A DNA stretch of 15,233 bases from the NCBI GenBank assembly GCA_944363685.1, contig CALVUV010000018.1:1-15233 (forward strand), written 5' to 3'. The notes below the pieces were generated by a model. The model did not search any database, was not told the DNA's origin, and saw only the letters and a list, made by a program, of their open reading frames with translations. Position 1 is the first letter of the stretch; each line of letters starts with the position of its first letter. Shown in pieces: positions 1-6,772 of this stretch. The position numbers were made by a program, and so were the translations under genes. The DNA comes from an uncultured Bacilli bacterium. Lineage in GTDB: Bacteria; Bacillota_I; Bacilli_A; RF39; UBA660.

Positions 1-425
1 CCATCCATAGATAATACATCTTTTGGAGGTTTATCATTTGTTAATTCATCTATTTTCTCTATTAAAAATGTTATACAACTACTATATAAAGTTTCTGGAT
101 TTAAAAGTGAAATTACTCTTTGTATTGTATCATGTGATGGTATTCCATTTGGTAATTCTAAAAAACTACTTAACCATTCTTTTTTTGATATTGCAAACAT
201 TCCTATTTCATCCCTGCCATCACATCTTGCAAGTATTGCTAGGAATGTAATCATTATTATATCTGACATTAAGTGCTTTACTTTCCCTTGCATTCTTGTA
301 TCATCTTGTTTTCTAAAAATTGTCATTAAGTTTTCTAATTCTTTTGTGTCTATACTATCTAAATCCACTTCAAAGTCATTAAACATTGCTTTTATTTCCT
401 CCAGTTTTTTACATTTTTTTGCCAT
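1..425 (-). CDS. ISAs1-family transposase, N-terminal 141 residues (cut by window edge)
   Basis: I translated the minus strand from ATG at 425; the frame stays open to position 1 and gives 141 residues plus two bases. The protein starts MAKKCKKLEEIKAMF. Its N-terminal part matches the transposase-associated domain of ISAs1 elements: a helical stretch with a DxRxxQGKxxH-like motif (residues 42-51), a hydrophobic segment LMSDIIMITFLAILARCDG (52-70), then W84 and LPNGIPSHDTIQRV (91-104), a strongly diagnostic block of this family. The sequence ends at SMDG, and D141 is the likely first catalytic aspartate of the DDE triad (family consensus xxDGK). Whether the rest is intact cannot be seen. The gene sits within an insertion sequence that ends upstream of an unrelated gene's promoter. 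Confidence 0.88.
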   Translation of the reverse strand, partial: MAKKCKKLEEIKAMFNDFEVDLDSIDTKELENLMTIFRKQDDTRMQGKVKHLMSDIIMITFLAILARCDGRDEIGMFAISKKEWLSSFLELPNGIPSHDTIQRVISLLNPETLYSSCITFLIEKIDELTNDKPPKDVLSMD

Positions 426-452
426 ACTACACCAACTTTATTCTTTTTTTCT

Positions 453-458
453 ATTATA
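453..458 (-). promoter_or_regulatory. -10 box of the transposase promoter
   Basis: The minus strand reads TTGTTATAATAG here, 28 bases upstream of the transposase ATG. A TATAAT match is clear, but the -35 at 17 bp spacing is only TTTTAA. Weak promoters are usual for transposases. Confidence 0.4.
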
Positions 459-517
459 ACAAAAAACACATGATTTTAAAATTTCATGCGTTTATCCTGA
501 ACTCAAATTAGTTATTA

Positions 518-546
518 TTGACAAATAATTAATAAAATGATATAAT
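518..546 (+). promoter_or_regulatory. Consensus sigma-A promoter of the 579 gene
   Basis: TTGACA at 518-523 and TATAAT at 541-546 are separated by exactly 17 bases, a perfect match to the housekeeping consensus. The predicted transcript start is near 553, leaving a leader of about 26 bases that contains the ribosome binding site AAAGTGGTGA (563-572). It lies just outside the predicted end of the insertion sequence and points away from it. Confidence 0.9.
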
Positions 547-578
547 ATGCATACATTTTTAGAAAGTGGTGAGCTATT

Positions 579-1385
579 ATGTTCCAAAAGAAAAAATATA
601 GTATGAAAGAAAGTTATCTTGCAGATTCGTTATTTGTTTCAGGTTTATCAGAGTGGGTTGTAGATGAAACAGATGATGTCTATTATAAAGAAAAAAAATC
701 AAATTATAAATTTATGTTTGAATATAATGAAGATTTTTTTTTAGAGATAATGAGTGGCATAGAAACACCAGTATTTGATAATTCTTGTATAGGAAGAGGA
801 ATCGATGTTGACAATATTATAGCTTTGGTCGATTTAAAACCAGAATTAAAAGGAAAAAATTTAACTATGGAAGATATTATAAGTTTGTTATCTGAAATTA
901 ATAGTAAAAATATCCAATTGCCAATGCTAAATGTTATTATGCCAGAAAATGAGTTAAATCCTATAATAAAAGAAAACTTAATTTCTATAGTTGATTCTTC
1001 TAAAGTTAATATTATTGATGATGATATATATAATTTAAAACAAAAAATAGAAACAGATGGTTTAGATAAATTAAAAAATGTTATTATTTTATTTACTTTA
1101 TCTCAAAAAACACTTAATTATGATTATATTTATAAATTGGCTGATTTTGTAAGCAAGTATCCTGAAAAAGTAGTCGCTTGTATATTGCCTGAAAAAGATT
1201 ATAATGAAGACTTAGAAACAGTACGAAGAAACGTTATACATAATGAAGTAAAAGTTTTTGATTCTTTGGAAGAGGTAGCAAATTTTATAAATGATTATAA
1301 GTTGTCACTTGTAGAAGATGTGAAAGTAAAGAGAAAAATAAGAAATTCAACAAAGCTTGCTTGGGAGCGCGGATATCCTTTTTAG
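579..1385 (+). CDS. Unknown protein, 268 residues, probably cytoplasmic
   Basis: I do not recognise this gene. ATG at 579 follows AAAGTGGTGA at good spacing and a consensus promoter, so expression is likely. There is no signal peptide or membrane segment. Residues 1-75 are polar and aromatic-rich (two Trp-containing patches near 25 and an acidic stretch). From about residue 80 the pattern alternates hydrophobic strands and helices: IIALVDL, then PMLNVIMP (about 115-122), then NVIILFTL (about 167-174), then KVVACILPEKDY (about 197-208), then KVFDSLEEVANFINDY near 223-240. This looks like a Rossmann or flavodoxin-like alpha/beta fold; the last block resembles the closing strand-helix of CoA- or nucleotide-binding domains, but I cannot name a family. 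It is monocistronic, between an insertion sequence and a gap. Function unknown. Confidence 0.75.
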   Translation: MFQKKKYSMKESYLADSLFVSGLSEWVVDETDDVYYKEKKSNYKFMFEYNEDFFLEIMSGIETPVFDNSCIGRGIDVDNIIALVDLKPELKGKNLTMEDIISLLSEINSKNIQLPMLNVIMPENELNPIIKENLISIVDSSKVNIIDDDIYNLKQKIETDGLDKLKNVIILFTLSQKTLNYDYIYKLADFVSKYPEKVVACILPEKDYNEDLETVRRNVIHNEVKVFDSLEEVANFINDYKLSLVEDVKVKRKIRNSTKLAWERGYPF

Positions 1386-1604
1386 AATTAATATTATACT
1401 TGTAAAAGCGGAGATTATTATAAAAGTTAAACAATTAATTTTGATAGTTCTTTTTATATACTATTAAACTTATAAGCTATTTTTGTTAAGTTACATATTT
1501 AATAAAGAAGAAATAACTAAAGCTGTCGATATGAATATTTTAGATGTAAAATATAGTACATCTGTTATAGACTTGAAAAATTATACTAATAAAGAAAAAA
1601 GTAA
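1386..1604. other. Intergenic stretch with possible gene remnant
   Basis: The gap between the 579 gene and the next promoter runs to 1636. Bases 1386-1467 are A+T-rich and hold no promoter, hairpin or open frame that I can support. From 1468 an open stretch begins that is described separately. Confidence 0.4.
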
Positions 1605-1626
1605 AGTATTAAGGAATAACTCTTAG
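1468..1626 (+). pseudogene. Possible 3' remnant of a lost gene (open stretch of 52 codons)
   Basis: The plus frame is open from 1468 to TAG at 1624-1626. It reads like protein (for example FNKEEITKAVDMNILDVKY followed by DLKNYTNKEKSKVL) and is polar and lysine-rich like real proteins here. No ATG with a ribosome binding site precedes it; the only internal ATG is at 1531 and has none. The stop codon lies inside the stem of the terminator at 1605-1636, as happens at the true gene end at 6704. I infer the tail of a decayed gene, but a chance open frame in AT-rich DNA is possible. The family is unknown. Confidence 0.35.
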
Positions 1627-1636
1627 TACTTTTTTC
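1605..1636 (+). terminator. Rho-independent terminator
   Basis: AGTATTAAGG (1605-1614) pairs with TCTTAGTACT (1621-1630) with two G-U wobbles around the loop AATAAC, followed by TTTTTC. The T-tract ends exactly where the next -35 box starts at 1637. It closes the transcript from the 579 side before the U32 operon. Confidence 0.75.
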
Positions 1637-1665
1637 TTGTCTAAACTATTAATATCTTGTATGAT
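1637..1665 (+). promoter_or_regulatory. Promoter of the U32 operon
   Basis: TTGTCT (1637-1642), 17-base spacer, TATGAT (1660-1665). The -35 directly follows the T-tract of the preceding terminator. The predicted start near 1672 leaves a leader of about 34 bases. Confidence 0.7.
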
Positions 1666-1705
1666 ATAAATATATTTAAATATTAATAGAAAGACAGTGA
1701 TGTTT

Positions 1706-3700
1706 ATGGAACTATTAGTACCAGCAGGAGATATAAATTCATTTTATGCAGCCTTAAACAACGGGGCAGATGCTATATATTTATCAGGTAAAATGTTTGG
1801 AGCAAGAAGTTATGCTAAGAACTTTACGAGTGATGAGTTAAAAACTGTTTTAAGACTTGGAAAAATATATGGTGTTAAGATTTATGTAACAATGAATACT
1901 TTAGTAAAAGAAAATGAAGTAGACGATTTTCTTAAAGAAGTAGAGTTTTTATACAATCTAGGAGTAGATGCTATTCTTATGCAAGACTTTGGTATGATTT
2001 CTTTATGTTTAGAAAAGTATCCTAATCTTGAAATACACGCTTCAACTCAAGTAAATAGTAGTAGTTATGAGACTATTAAACTTCTATATGAAATGGGTGT
2101 AAAACGCGTAGTACTACCAAGAGAAATGAGTATAGATGAGATAAGAAAAATAGATATTCCTATTGAAATAGAAGTCTTTATTCATGGAGCCTTATGTGTA
2201 AGTTATTCTGGTAACTGTTTATTTAGTTCTATGTTAGGAGGAAGAAGTGGTAATAGAGGAGAGTGTGTTGGTAGTTGTAGATTACCTTATAAACTATATA
2301 AAGATAAAACTCTAATTGATGAAGGCTATCTTTTATCAATGAAAGAATTAAATACATCAACAAGTCTTAATAAATTACCTAGTAACGTTGTTAGTCTAAA
2401 AATAGAAGGAAGAATGAAAAGTCCATCCTATGTAGGCTTTATTACAAAGTATTATCGTAAAATACTTGATGGCGATGAATTAACTGCTAAAGATTTAGAA
2501 GACTTAAAAAGTATGTTTTATCGTGAATTTACTAAAGGCCATTTATTTAATGATGAAGACTTAATTAATAAGAAAAGTCCAAATCATTTAGGAAGTCATT
2601 TAGGTAAAGTAATAGATGTAAATGATGAGAAAATTAGAATAGAACTAGATAGGACTTTATTACAAGGTGATGGTATTAGATTTAAAGAATCTAATAAAGG
2701 AATGATTGTTAATTTTCTCTATGATTTAAAAGATAACCTAATTAATAAAGGAAATCCTAAACAAATAGTAGAAGTTGATAATAAAGTTAAGTTAACTAAT
2801 CTAGATGAAGTTAGAAAGACTACTGATAAGTATCTTGAAATAACTGACTTTACTATTATTAGAAAAGTTCCTATTAATATAGAAGTGAAAGCAAAAGTAG
2901 GGGAAGTATTTACTTTAACATTTAGTGATTTAACAAACTCTGTTACTTATACTGGTAATGTAGTAGAAAAATCTATTAATAATCCTCTATCTAAAGAAAG
3001 ATTAATTAGTCAGTTAGAAAAACTAGGTAATACTCCATTTGTAGCAAAACATATAAGTATAGATATGGATGAAGATATCTTTATTAGAATAGGAGATTTA
3101 AATGTTGCAAGAAGAACTTTATCTGAAAGATTAATAGGGGAACGTCTTAATGATTATAAAGAACCTATTATTAATGAAGTAACTTTTGATAAGATAAATA
3201 CTAAGGAAATAATAGATTTAAATAATTATAGGGAAGTAGAAAGAAATCCTTTCTATATTAAAGATGTCTTAAAAGATAAAAGTATTGTTAGTAATCTATA
3301 TAAACCAATTACTGATGTAATAGCATCATACCATTTAAATGTCTTTAACTCATATACTGCATATTACCTTTATAAGTTAGGGTATAAAGCAGTTACTTTA
3401 TCAGTAGAACTTAATAATATAGAGTTAAAAGACTTAATAGAATCTATTAGAAAAAAGTTCGGTAATATACCAATAATTATCAAAACTAAAGGCTATGTAG
3501 AAGTAATGATTATTAAAGGTAATATTCTAAATATAGATAAAGATACTTCTTATACTTTAGTTAATGTTAAAAATGATAAGTTTAAAGTGTATTTTGATGG
3601 AAGATGTACTCATATTAATTCTAGTTATAGCCTTAATCTAGATGAGAAAGAATTAGAGTTTGATAATGTTTATTTTGAAGGAGAAAAGTATGGAAATTAG
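1706..3700 (+). CDS. Long U32-family protein, probable RNA hydroxylase (RlhA/TrhP-like)
   Basis: This 664-residue protein belongs to the family named peptidase U32. Characterised bacterial members (RlhA, about 650 residues, and TrhP) hydroxylate 23S rRNA or tRNA wobble uridine, using prephenate-dependent chemistry and an iron-sulphur cluster; the length here fits the RlhA-type architecture with a C-terminal extension. The N-terminus MELLVPAGD opens a TIM-barrel-like domain. The U32 signature HGALCVSYSGNC lies near residues 160-171, and four cysteines (C164, C171, C187, C191) have the spacing expected of cluster ligands, followed by CRLPY and SLKIEGRMKSP (near 230). I chose ATG 1706 over GTG 1697 and ATG 1700 because homologues begin at MxLLxPAGD and GTGAT at 1697-1701 sits at the spacing of other ribosome binding sites here. 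The downstream gene overlaps by 11 bases. RNA target unproven; peptidase activity unlikely. Confidence 0.92.
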   Translation: MELLVPAGDINSFYAALNNGADAIYLSGKMFGARSYAKNFTSDELKTVLRLGKIYGVKIYVTMNTLVKENEVDDFLKEVEFLYNLGVDAILMQDFGMISLCLEKYPNLEIHASTQVNSSSYETIKLLYEMGVKRVVLPREMSIDEIRKIDIPIEIEVFIHGALCVSYSGNCLFSSMLGGRSGNRGECVGSCRLPYKLYKDKTLIDEGYLLSMKELNTSTSLNKLPSNVVSLKIEGRMKSPSYVGFITKYYRKILDGDELTAKDLEDLKSMFYREFTKGHLFNDEDLINKKSPNHLGSHLGKVIDVNDEKIRIELDRTLLQGDGIRFKESNKGMIVNFLYDLKDNLINKGNPKQIVEVDNKVKLTNLDEVRKTTDKYLEITDFTIIRKVPINIEVKAKVGEVFTLTFSDLTNSVTYTGNVVEKSINNPLSKERLISQLEKLGNTPFVAKHISIDMDEDIFIRIGDLNVARRTLSERLIGERLNDYKEPIINEVTFDKINTKEIIDLNNYREVERNPFYIKDVLKDKSIVSNLYKPITDVIASYHLNVFNSYTAYYLYKLGYKAVTLSVELNNIELKDLIESIRKKFGNIPIIIKTKGYVEVMIIKGNILNIDKDTSYTLVNVKNDKFKVYFDGRCTHINSSYSLNLDEKELEFDNVYFEGEKYGN

Positions 3701-4256
3701 AAAAGAATTTTATTTGCCTAATAAAGGAGTTTTAAGTTTATATAACATTAGTTATTTAGAAAGTGATTTTAATTTAGTTACAGATAGAATATCTAGAAAT
3801 CTTGGAAATACAAAAGTTGATATAAATTCTAATTTACTTATATCTAATGGTATTAGAAATATAAAATTAGAAGATGAAAGAAGTACTTATAGATTTTATT
3901 TAGGAGAAGATCCTATTCTTAAATCATTAATATCAATTAATTATGGTCATGATATTATTAGTTTTGATAAAATAGATACATTTATAGAAGAAAATAATAA
4001 TCCTAAGTATTTAAAAGCTTTAGAAGAATATTTACAAATATTTAACTTTGAATATAAAGAAAACTATATTAAAGAACAAATAATTAAAAAAGCATTAGAT
4101 AAATTAGAAAAGAATAGAGATTTCTATAAAGTAGAACGTTATCTAGATCAAAAATACTTCCTTGAAGTAGCTTTAGAAAATGATTATAAAAAAAAAGAGG
4201 AAATAGCCAAAGCTAATGAAAGAGTATTAAAACTAGGTAATAGAATTATCTTTTAG
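3690..4256 (+). CDS. Unknown protein, 188 residues, coupled to the U32 gene
   Basis: I do not recognise this gene. ATG at 3690 lies inside the last codons of the U32 gene (overlap 3690-3700) and follows GAAGGAG, so translation is probably coupled. The protein is polar, has no membrane segment or signal peptide, and has a lysine/glutamate-rich helical C-terminal half (residues about 105-180). The N-terminal half seems mixed alpha/beta, with an FYLGEDPILKSLISINYGHDI segment split over residues about 68-88. There is no cysteine or obvious catalytic motif. Its arrangement suggests a partner or accessory of the U32 protein, but that rests on context only. Confidence 0.8.
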   Translation: MEIRKEFYLPNKGVLSLYNISYLESDFNLVTDRISRNLGNTKVDINSNLLISNGIRNIKLEDERSTYRFYLGEDPILKSLISINYGHDIISFDKIDTFIEENNNPKYLKALEEYLQIFNFEYKENYIKEQIIKKALDKLEKNRDFYKVERYLDQKYFLEVALENDYKKKEEIAKANERVLKLGNRIIF

Positions 4257-4261
4257 TATCA

Positions 4262-4290
4262 TTGTTAAAAACTAAACTTTTTGCTATAAT
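4262..4290 (+). promoter_or_regulatory. Promoter of the metallopeptidase operon
   Basis: TTGTTA (4262-4267), 17-base spacer, TATAAT (4285-4290) preceded by TGC as an extended -10. It begins only 5 bases after the stop codon at 4256. The predicted start near 4297 leaves a leader of about 13 bases that is almost entirely the ribosome binding site AGGATGTGAT (4298-4307). Confidence 0.85.
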
Positions 4291-4309
4291 ATCTATAGGA
4301 TGTGATAAT

Positions 4310-4618
4310 ATGCAAGGTGTAAGTGAAATAGAAGTAAAGTATTTAACAGATTGTGTTAATGATGGAAAAAAATCACTAGCTACTTTTGACACTTCTAATA
4401 ATAGTGTAGATACTGTACAAGAAACACTAGAAGGCATGCAAGCTATATGGAATACAGTTGGTGGAGTTGCTAAAATTAAGAAAATGAGTGCTAATACTAG
4501 TGAACTTGATACTACAAGAATTGCCACTGCTGTTAATGAACTTCAAGGAATAGAAGCAAGCTATAGTAAAGTTACAGTTTTACAAGGTATAGAATGGAAG
4601 AGAAATAGCTATGAATAA
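4310..4618 (+). CDS. Small helical protein, candidate WXG100/Lap-like secretion partner
   Basis: The 102-residue protein starts at ATG 4310, after AGGATGTGAT; a longer frame from TTG 4262 would put the promoter inside the gene and is rejected. It has no signal peptide or membrane segment. The sequence looks like two amphipathic helices around a central turn: residues about 3-45 (helix, ending in VDTVQETLEGMQAI), a WNTVGGV segment near 46-52, then a second helix to about 93. Length, helical hairpin and central W-xxx-G fit the small WXG100 and Lap-type partners that accompany type VII secretion substrates, but the match is loose and no strict WxG is present. It overlaps the metallopeptidase gene by 8 bases (4611-4618), supporting co-production. 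Alternative: a chaperone or regulator of that protein. Confidence 0.75.
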   Translation: MQGVSEIEVKYLTDCVNDGKKSLATFDTSNNSVDTVQETLEGMQAIWNTVGGVAKIKKMSANTSELDTTRIATAVNELQGIEASYSKVTVLQGIEWKRNSYE

Positions 4619-5816
4619 TGTAGTTAGCAAGACAAAAATACAAGAAACAATAAATGAAATATATAGTTTGCTAAACACCTGTAAAGAAAATGTCAAATCT
4701 TTAGAAGATGCAAGTAGAGAAGTTAAATCTATCGCTACAAAGCTAAACTCTTGTAATGGAAAAAGAGTATTAAATTCCAATAAGACTATTAAAACAGATG
4801 TGTTTATCAAAAAAACATATGAAAAATTTTCTATAAATGGAGCAGATTCCATAATAACCTATGCAAATACTATTGAAGAAGAAACAGAAGAATTAAATGA
4901 TAAGATTTTAGGATTAAATATGGGCTTAAAACTTATGGATGAGGACTTAGCTATTATCGCTATCTATATATATAATCTTGAAAATATTTATAGACCTGAA
5001 CTAGATTCTGATGTTGCAAGTATGAGTTTCTTAGATAAATTAAGACAAGCAGGACGTGATATGCAATATGATGCAGAAAGTGGATATCAAATCTTACATT
5101 CATATCCTATCTTAGAAACAGGGTCTATAAATTTAGAATTATTTGATTGTAATTATGATTATATGGGAATGTATTTAAAATACTATAACGAAGACGGTTA
5201 TAATGTTTATGCTCCTCTTGCTAAAGTTCAAGCAGAAAATGGTAAATATAAATTAGTACCAATGAATGAAGAAGAGATGGCAACTTTTTCAAGAAATACA
5301 ACTAATTACTATAACTCCATTATGTATAACTATGATTGTTTTACTCCTAAGATGAAAGATGATTTAAGTAACTCTTTAAAAGATATAACTTTACTTTATA
5401 TTGATTATGATATGGAAACTGTTGATAATTTTAATTGGTCAGCTTTTGCTAAAAAAGATGAGTCCATAACAGTAAATATGAATCAAGATTTTTCATATAT
5501 AGCAAATGAATCTTTCCCTCATGAGTGTGGACATGTTTATGATTGGTCACAAAGTGGTTATATTGAAAAAAATATTCTTAATAATCATGGTATAAGTGAT
5601 AAAAGTACTTGGACAAATATATATGGACAATTAAAAGAAGATGCTGAAATTAATAGTAATGTTTTAAATGATTATTCACTTTCACAACCATATGAGTGTT
5701 TTGCCGATTCAGTAAGTGCTTACTATAATCGCCCAGAAGACTTAAAAGAAGTTGAAATAAATATAGATGGATATAATAATTTATATGATTATATGGATGA
5801 TGTATTAAATTATTAG
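4611..5816 (+). CDS. Putative secreted zinc metallopeptidase with lethal-factor-like domain
   Basis: The protein has 401 residues. Residues 1-125 are helical and polar, without signal peptide, like the targeting region of LXG/WXG-type secreted toxins. A middle region (about 130-260) is rich in tyrosine and aspartate. The C-terminal part carries a gluzincin-type active site: HECGH at 304-308 (zinc ligands H304 and H308, general base E305), followed by VYDW, and about 54 residues later PYECFADSVSAYY with E362 as probable third ligand. The HExGH...ExFA[DE] arrangement and spacing match the catalytic domain of anthrax lethal factor and related Pro-Pro endopeptidases (M34/ATLF-like), where HEFGH and ExFAE occur at similar distance. 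Start at ATG 4611 follows GGAAGAG and overlaps the preceding gene. I infer a contact-independent or secreted toxin, or a surface-protein-processing protease; substrate unknown. The downstream genes may give immunity. Confidence 0.82.
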   Translation: MNNVVSKTKIQETINEIYSLLNTCKENVKSLEDASREVKSIATKLNSCNGKRVLNSNKTIKTDVFIKKTYEKFSINGADSIITYANTIEEETEELNDKILGLNMGLKLMDEDLAIIAIYIYNLENIYRPELDSDVASMSFLDKLRQAGRDMQYDAESGYQILHSYPILETGSINLELFDCNYDYMGMYLKYYNEDGYNVYAPLAKVQAENGKYKLVPMNEEEMATFSRNTTNYYNSIMYNYDCFTPKMKDDLSNSLKDITLLYIDYDMETVDNFNWSAFAKKDESITVNMNQDFSYIANESFPHECGHVYDWSQSGYIEKNILNNHGISDKSTWTNIYGQLKEDAEINSNVLNDYSLSQPYECFADSVSAYYNRPEDLKEVEINIDGYNNLYDYMDDVLNY

Positions 5817-5826
5817 GAGGTAAGTT

Positions 5827-6453
5827 ATGAGACTTAATAATACTAAAGAAAATATAGAAATAAAGAAACATACGAAAGCTAAAAGAATCGCTGTAACTAC
5901 AGGTATTATCATTACTAGTTTATTTATAATCTTTTCAAAAAGAGAAAAAGAGACTTCAGTAGAAATAAATGATATAAGTAATGATAAAGAAGTAACAACA
6001 ATAGATGATGAATTTAATAGATATTCAGGTATCTATTTAAAAGAATTAGAAAAAATAAATACAGAAGATTTTGATTCTAACTTTATAAATATTTATGAAA
6101 ATGGTACTGTTACTTATAATAATAAAACTTATCCCCTAAAAGATTTATTCTTAAAATCTATGGATGATGGCTCTAATTATCTTACTTTAGCAGGAGAGAA
6201 AACTGATTTTTTAACAGGTGTTTCTATCGCTGATAAAACTAAAACAAGTTCAATTAAATTTAAAAACTCAAGTTGTTTCTTAAAAATGTATGAAGATGGA
6301 ATTATTACTGATACTAATATTAATCTTGATAAGGATACAACTAATAGTTATGTTAGTTCCTGGGATGGTAAAGGACATACCGCTACACCTAATTTAAAAG
6401 CAAGATTTGAAGCTGACAAGATTTATAATGAAGGGGAAGAAAAAGTAAAATGA
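5827..6453 (+). CDS. Membrane-anchored protein, 208 residues, candidate immunity protein
   Basis: ATG at 5827 follows a full AGGAGGTAA site ten bases after the metallopeptidase stop. Residues 1-19 are basic; a single membrane segment spans about 20-37 (IAVTTGIIITSLFIIF); the remaining 170 residues are polar and, by the positive-inside rule, should lie outside. The outer part contains a Trp-containing turn near SSWDGKGH (about 178-185) and beta-rich stretches such as YENGTVTYNNKTYPL (about 89-103). There is no lipobox cysteine and no family I recognise. Position directly after a putative secreted protease and outward topology suggest an inhibitor that protects the producer, or a membrane-bound substrate or receptor. 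These alternatives cannot be separated from sequence. Confidence 0.72.
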   Translation: MRLNNTKENIEIKKHTKAKRIAVTTGIIITSLFIIFSKREKETSVEINDISNDKEVTTIDDEFNRYSGIYLKELEKINTEDFDSNFINIYENGTVTYNNKTYPLKDLFLKSMDDGSNYLTLAGEKTDFLTGVSIADKTKTSSIKFKNSSCFLKMYEDGIITDTNINLDKDTTNSYVSSWDGKGHTATPNLKARFEADKIYNEGEEKVK

Positions 6454-6704
6454 AAATAGAAATGATGGAAGTAACATTAAATAATAAAACAATTAATATT
6501 TATCCCTTAACATACATTAATAAAAATAATTCCCTTTACATTGTTTACACTAATGCACACCGAGTTGATAATATAAAAGATAATCTTTATGTTGGAGAAA
6601 TAAAAGATAACGTAATATATCCTGTTAAAGAAGATATGATTCCTGATATAGAAAAAGAACTAGAAAGTATTGATAGCAAAATAATGCCTGATATGATTGT
6701 GTAA
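6450..6704 (+). CDS. Small acidic protein, 84 residues, possibly DUF1292-like
   Basis: ATG 6450 overlaps the previous stop in an ATGA junction, and GAAGGGGAAG lies upstream. The protein has no membrane segment. It reads as a small beta sheet followed by an acidic helix: INIYPLTYI (about 15-23), LYIVYTNAH (29-37), LYVGEIKDNVIYPVKED (46-62), then IEKELESID. The strand pattern and PVxED ending recall DUF1292 (YrzB-like) proteins, but I hold this weakly. As last gene of the unit, with the terminator stem covering its stop codon, it is a second immunity candidate or a general accessory protein. Confidence 0.65.
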   Translation: MKIEMMEVTLNNKTINIYPLTYINKNNSLYIVYTNAHRVDNIKDNLYVGEIKDNVIYPVKEDMIPDIEKELESIDSKIMPDMIV

Positions 6705-6729
6705 TAGAAGTATCTATTACTTTTTTTCT
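6701..6729 (+). terminator. Terminator of the metallopeptidase operon
   Basis: GTAATAGA (6701-6708) and TCTATTAC (6713-6720) form a perfect 8-bp stem with a four-base loop AGTA, followed by seven T. The stop codon TAA at 6702-6704 is inside the stem. It isolates the cassette from gatCAB. Confidence 0.88.
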
Positions 6730-6749
6730 TACATAGATTATGATATAAT
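6721..6749 (+). promoter_or_regulatory. Promoter of gatCAB
   Basis: TATAAT at 6744-6749 is a clear -10, and TATGAT at 6739-6744 overlaps it. The -35 at 17-bp spacing would be TTTTTT (6721-6726), which is the T-tract of the preceding terminator. The -10 is convincing, the -35 poor. No T-box or other leader structure is present in the short leader. Confidence 0.55.
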
Positions 6750-6772
6750 AACGAATAGGAATGGAGGATGTC

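Larger units (their letters stand above)
1..500 (-). mobile_element. ISAs1-family insertion sequence, 5' part only
   Basis: The transposase fragment at 1-425 is of the ISAs1 type, so this is the left part of an insertion sequence that continues beyond position 1. Upstream of the gene on the minus strand lies a TATAAT at 453-458, a plausible -10 box for the transposase, with only a poor -35. The outer end is placed near 499-500, where the minus strand reads TCAGGATAAACGCATG; ISAs1 elements commonly have terminal repeats beginning with CAGG. The other end is not in the window, so neither the inverted repeat nor the target duplication can be confirmed, and the boundary is an estimate. Confidence 0.6.

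Noticed and set aside
23..250. 75-residue plus-strand open frame at the window start
   Set aside because: It is antisense to the ISAs1 transposase, whose minus-strand frame has clear family motifs.
4246..4852. Minus-strand open frames of 93 and 90 residues opposite the metallopeptidase operon
   Set aside because: They cover the operon promoter and well-supported plus-strand genes and have no promoter or ribosome binding site.
5827..6453. Lipoprotein assignment for the membrane-anchored protein
   Set aside because: There is no cysteine after the hydrophobic segment, so no lipobox.
6761..6772. Earlier ATG for gatC
   Set aside because: This ATG lies immediately upstream of, and overlaps the region of, the GGAGG ribosome binding site that serves ATG 6773.
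6721..6772. T-box riboswitch ahead of gatCAB
   Set aside because: The leader is only about 20 bases, far too short, and no T-box sequence is present.
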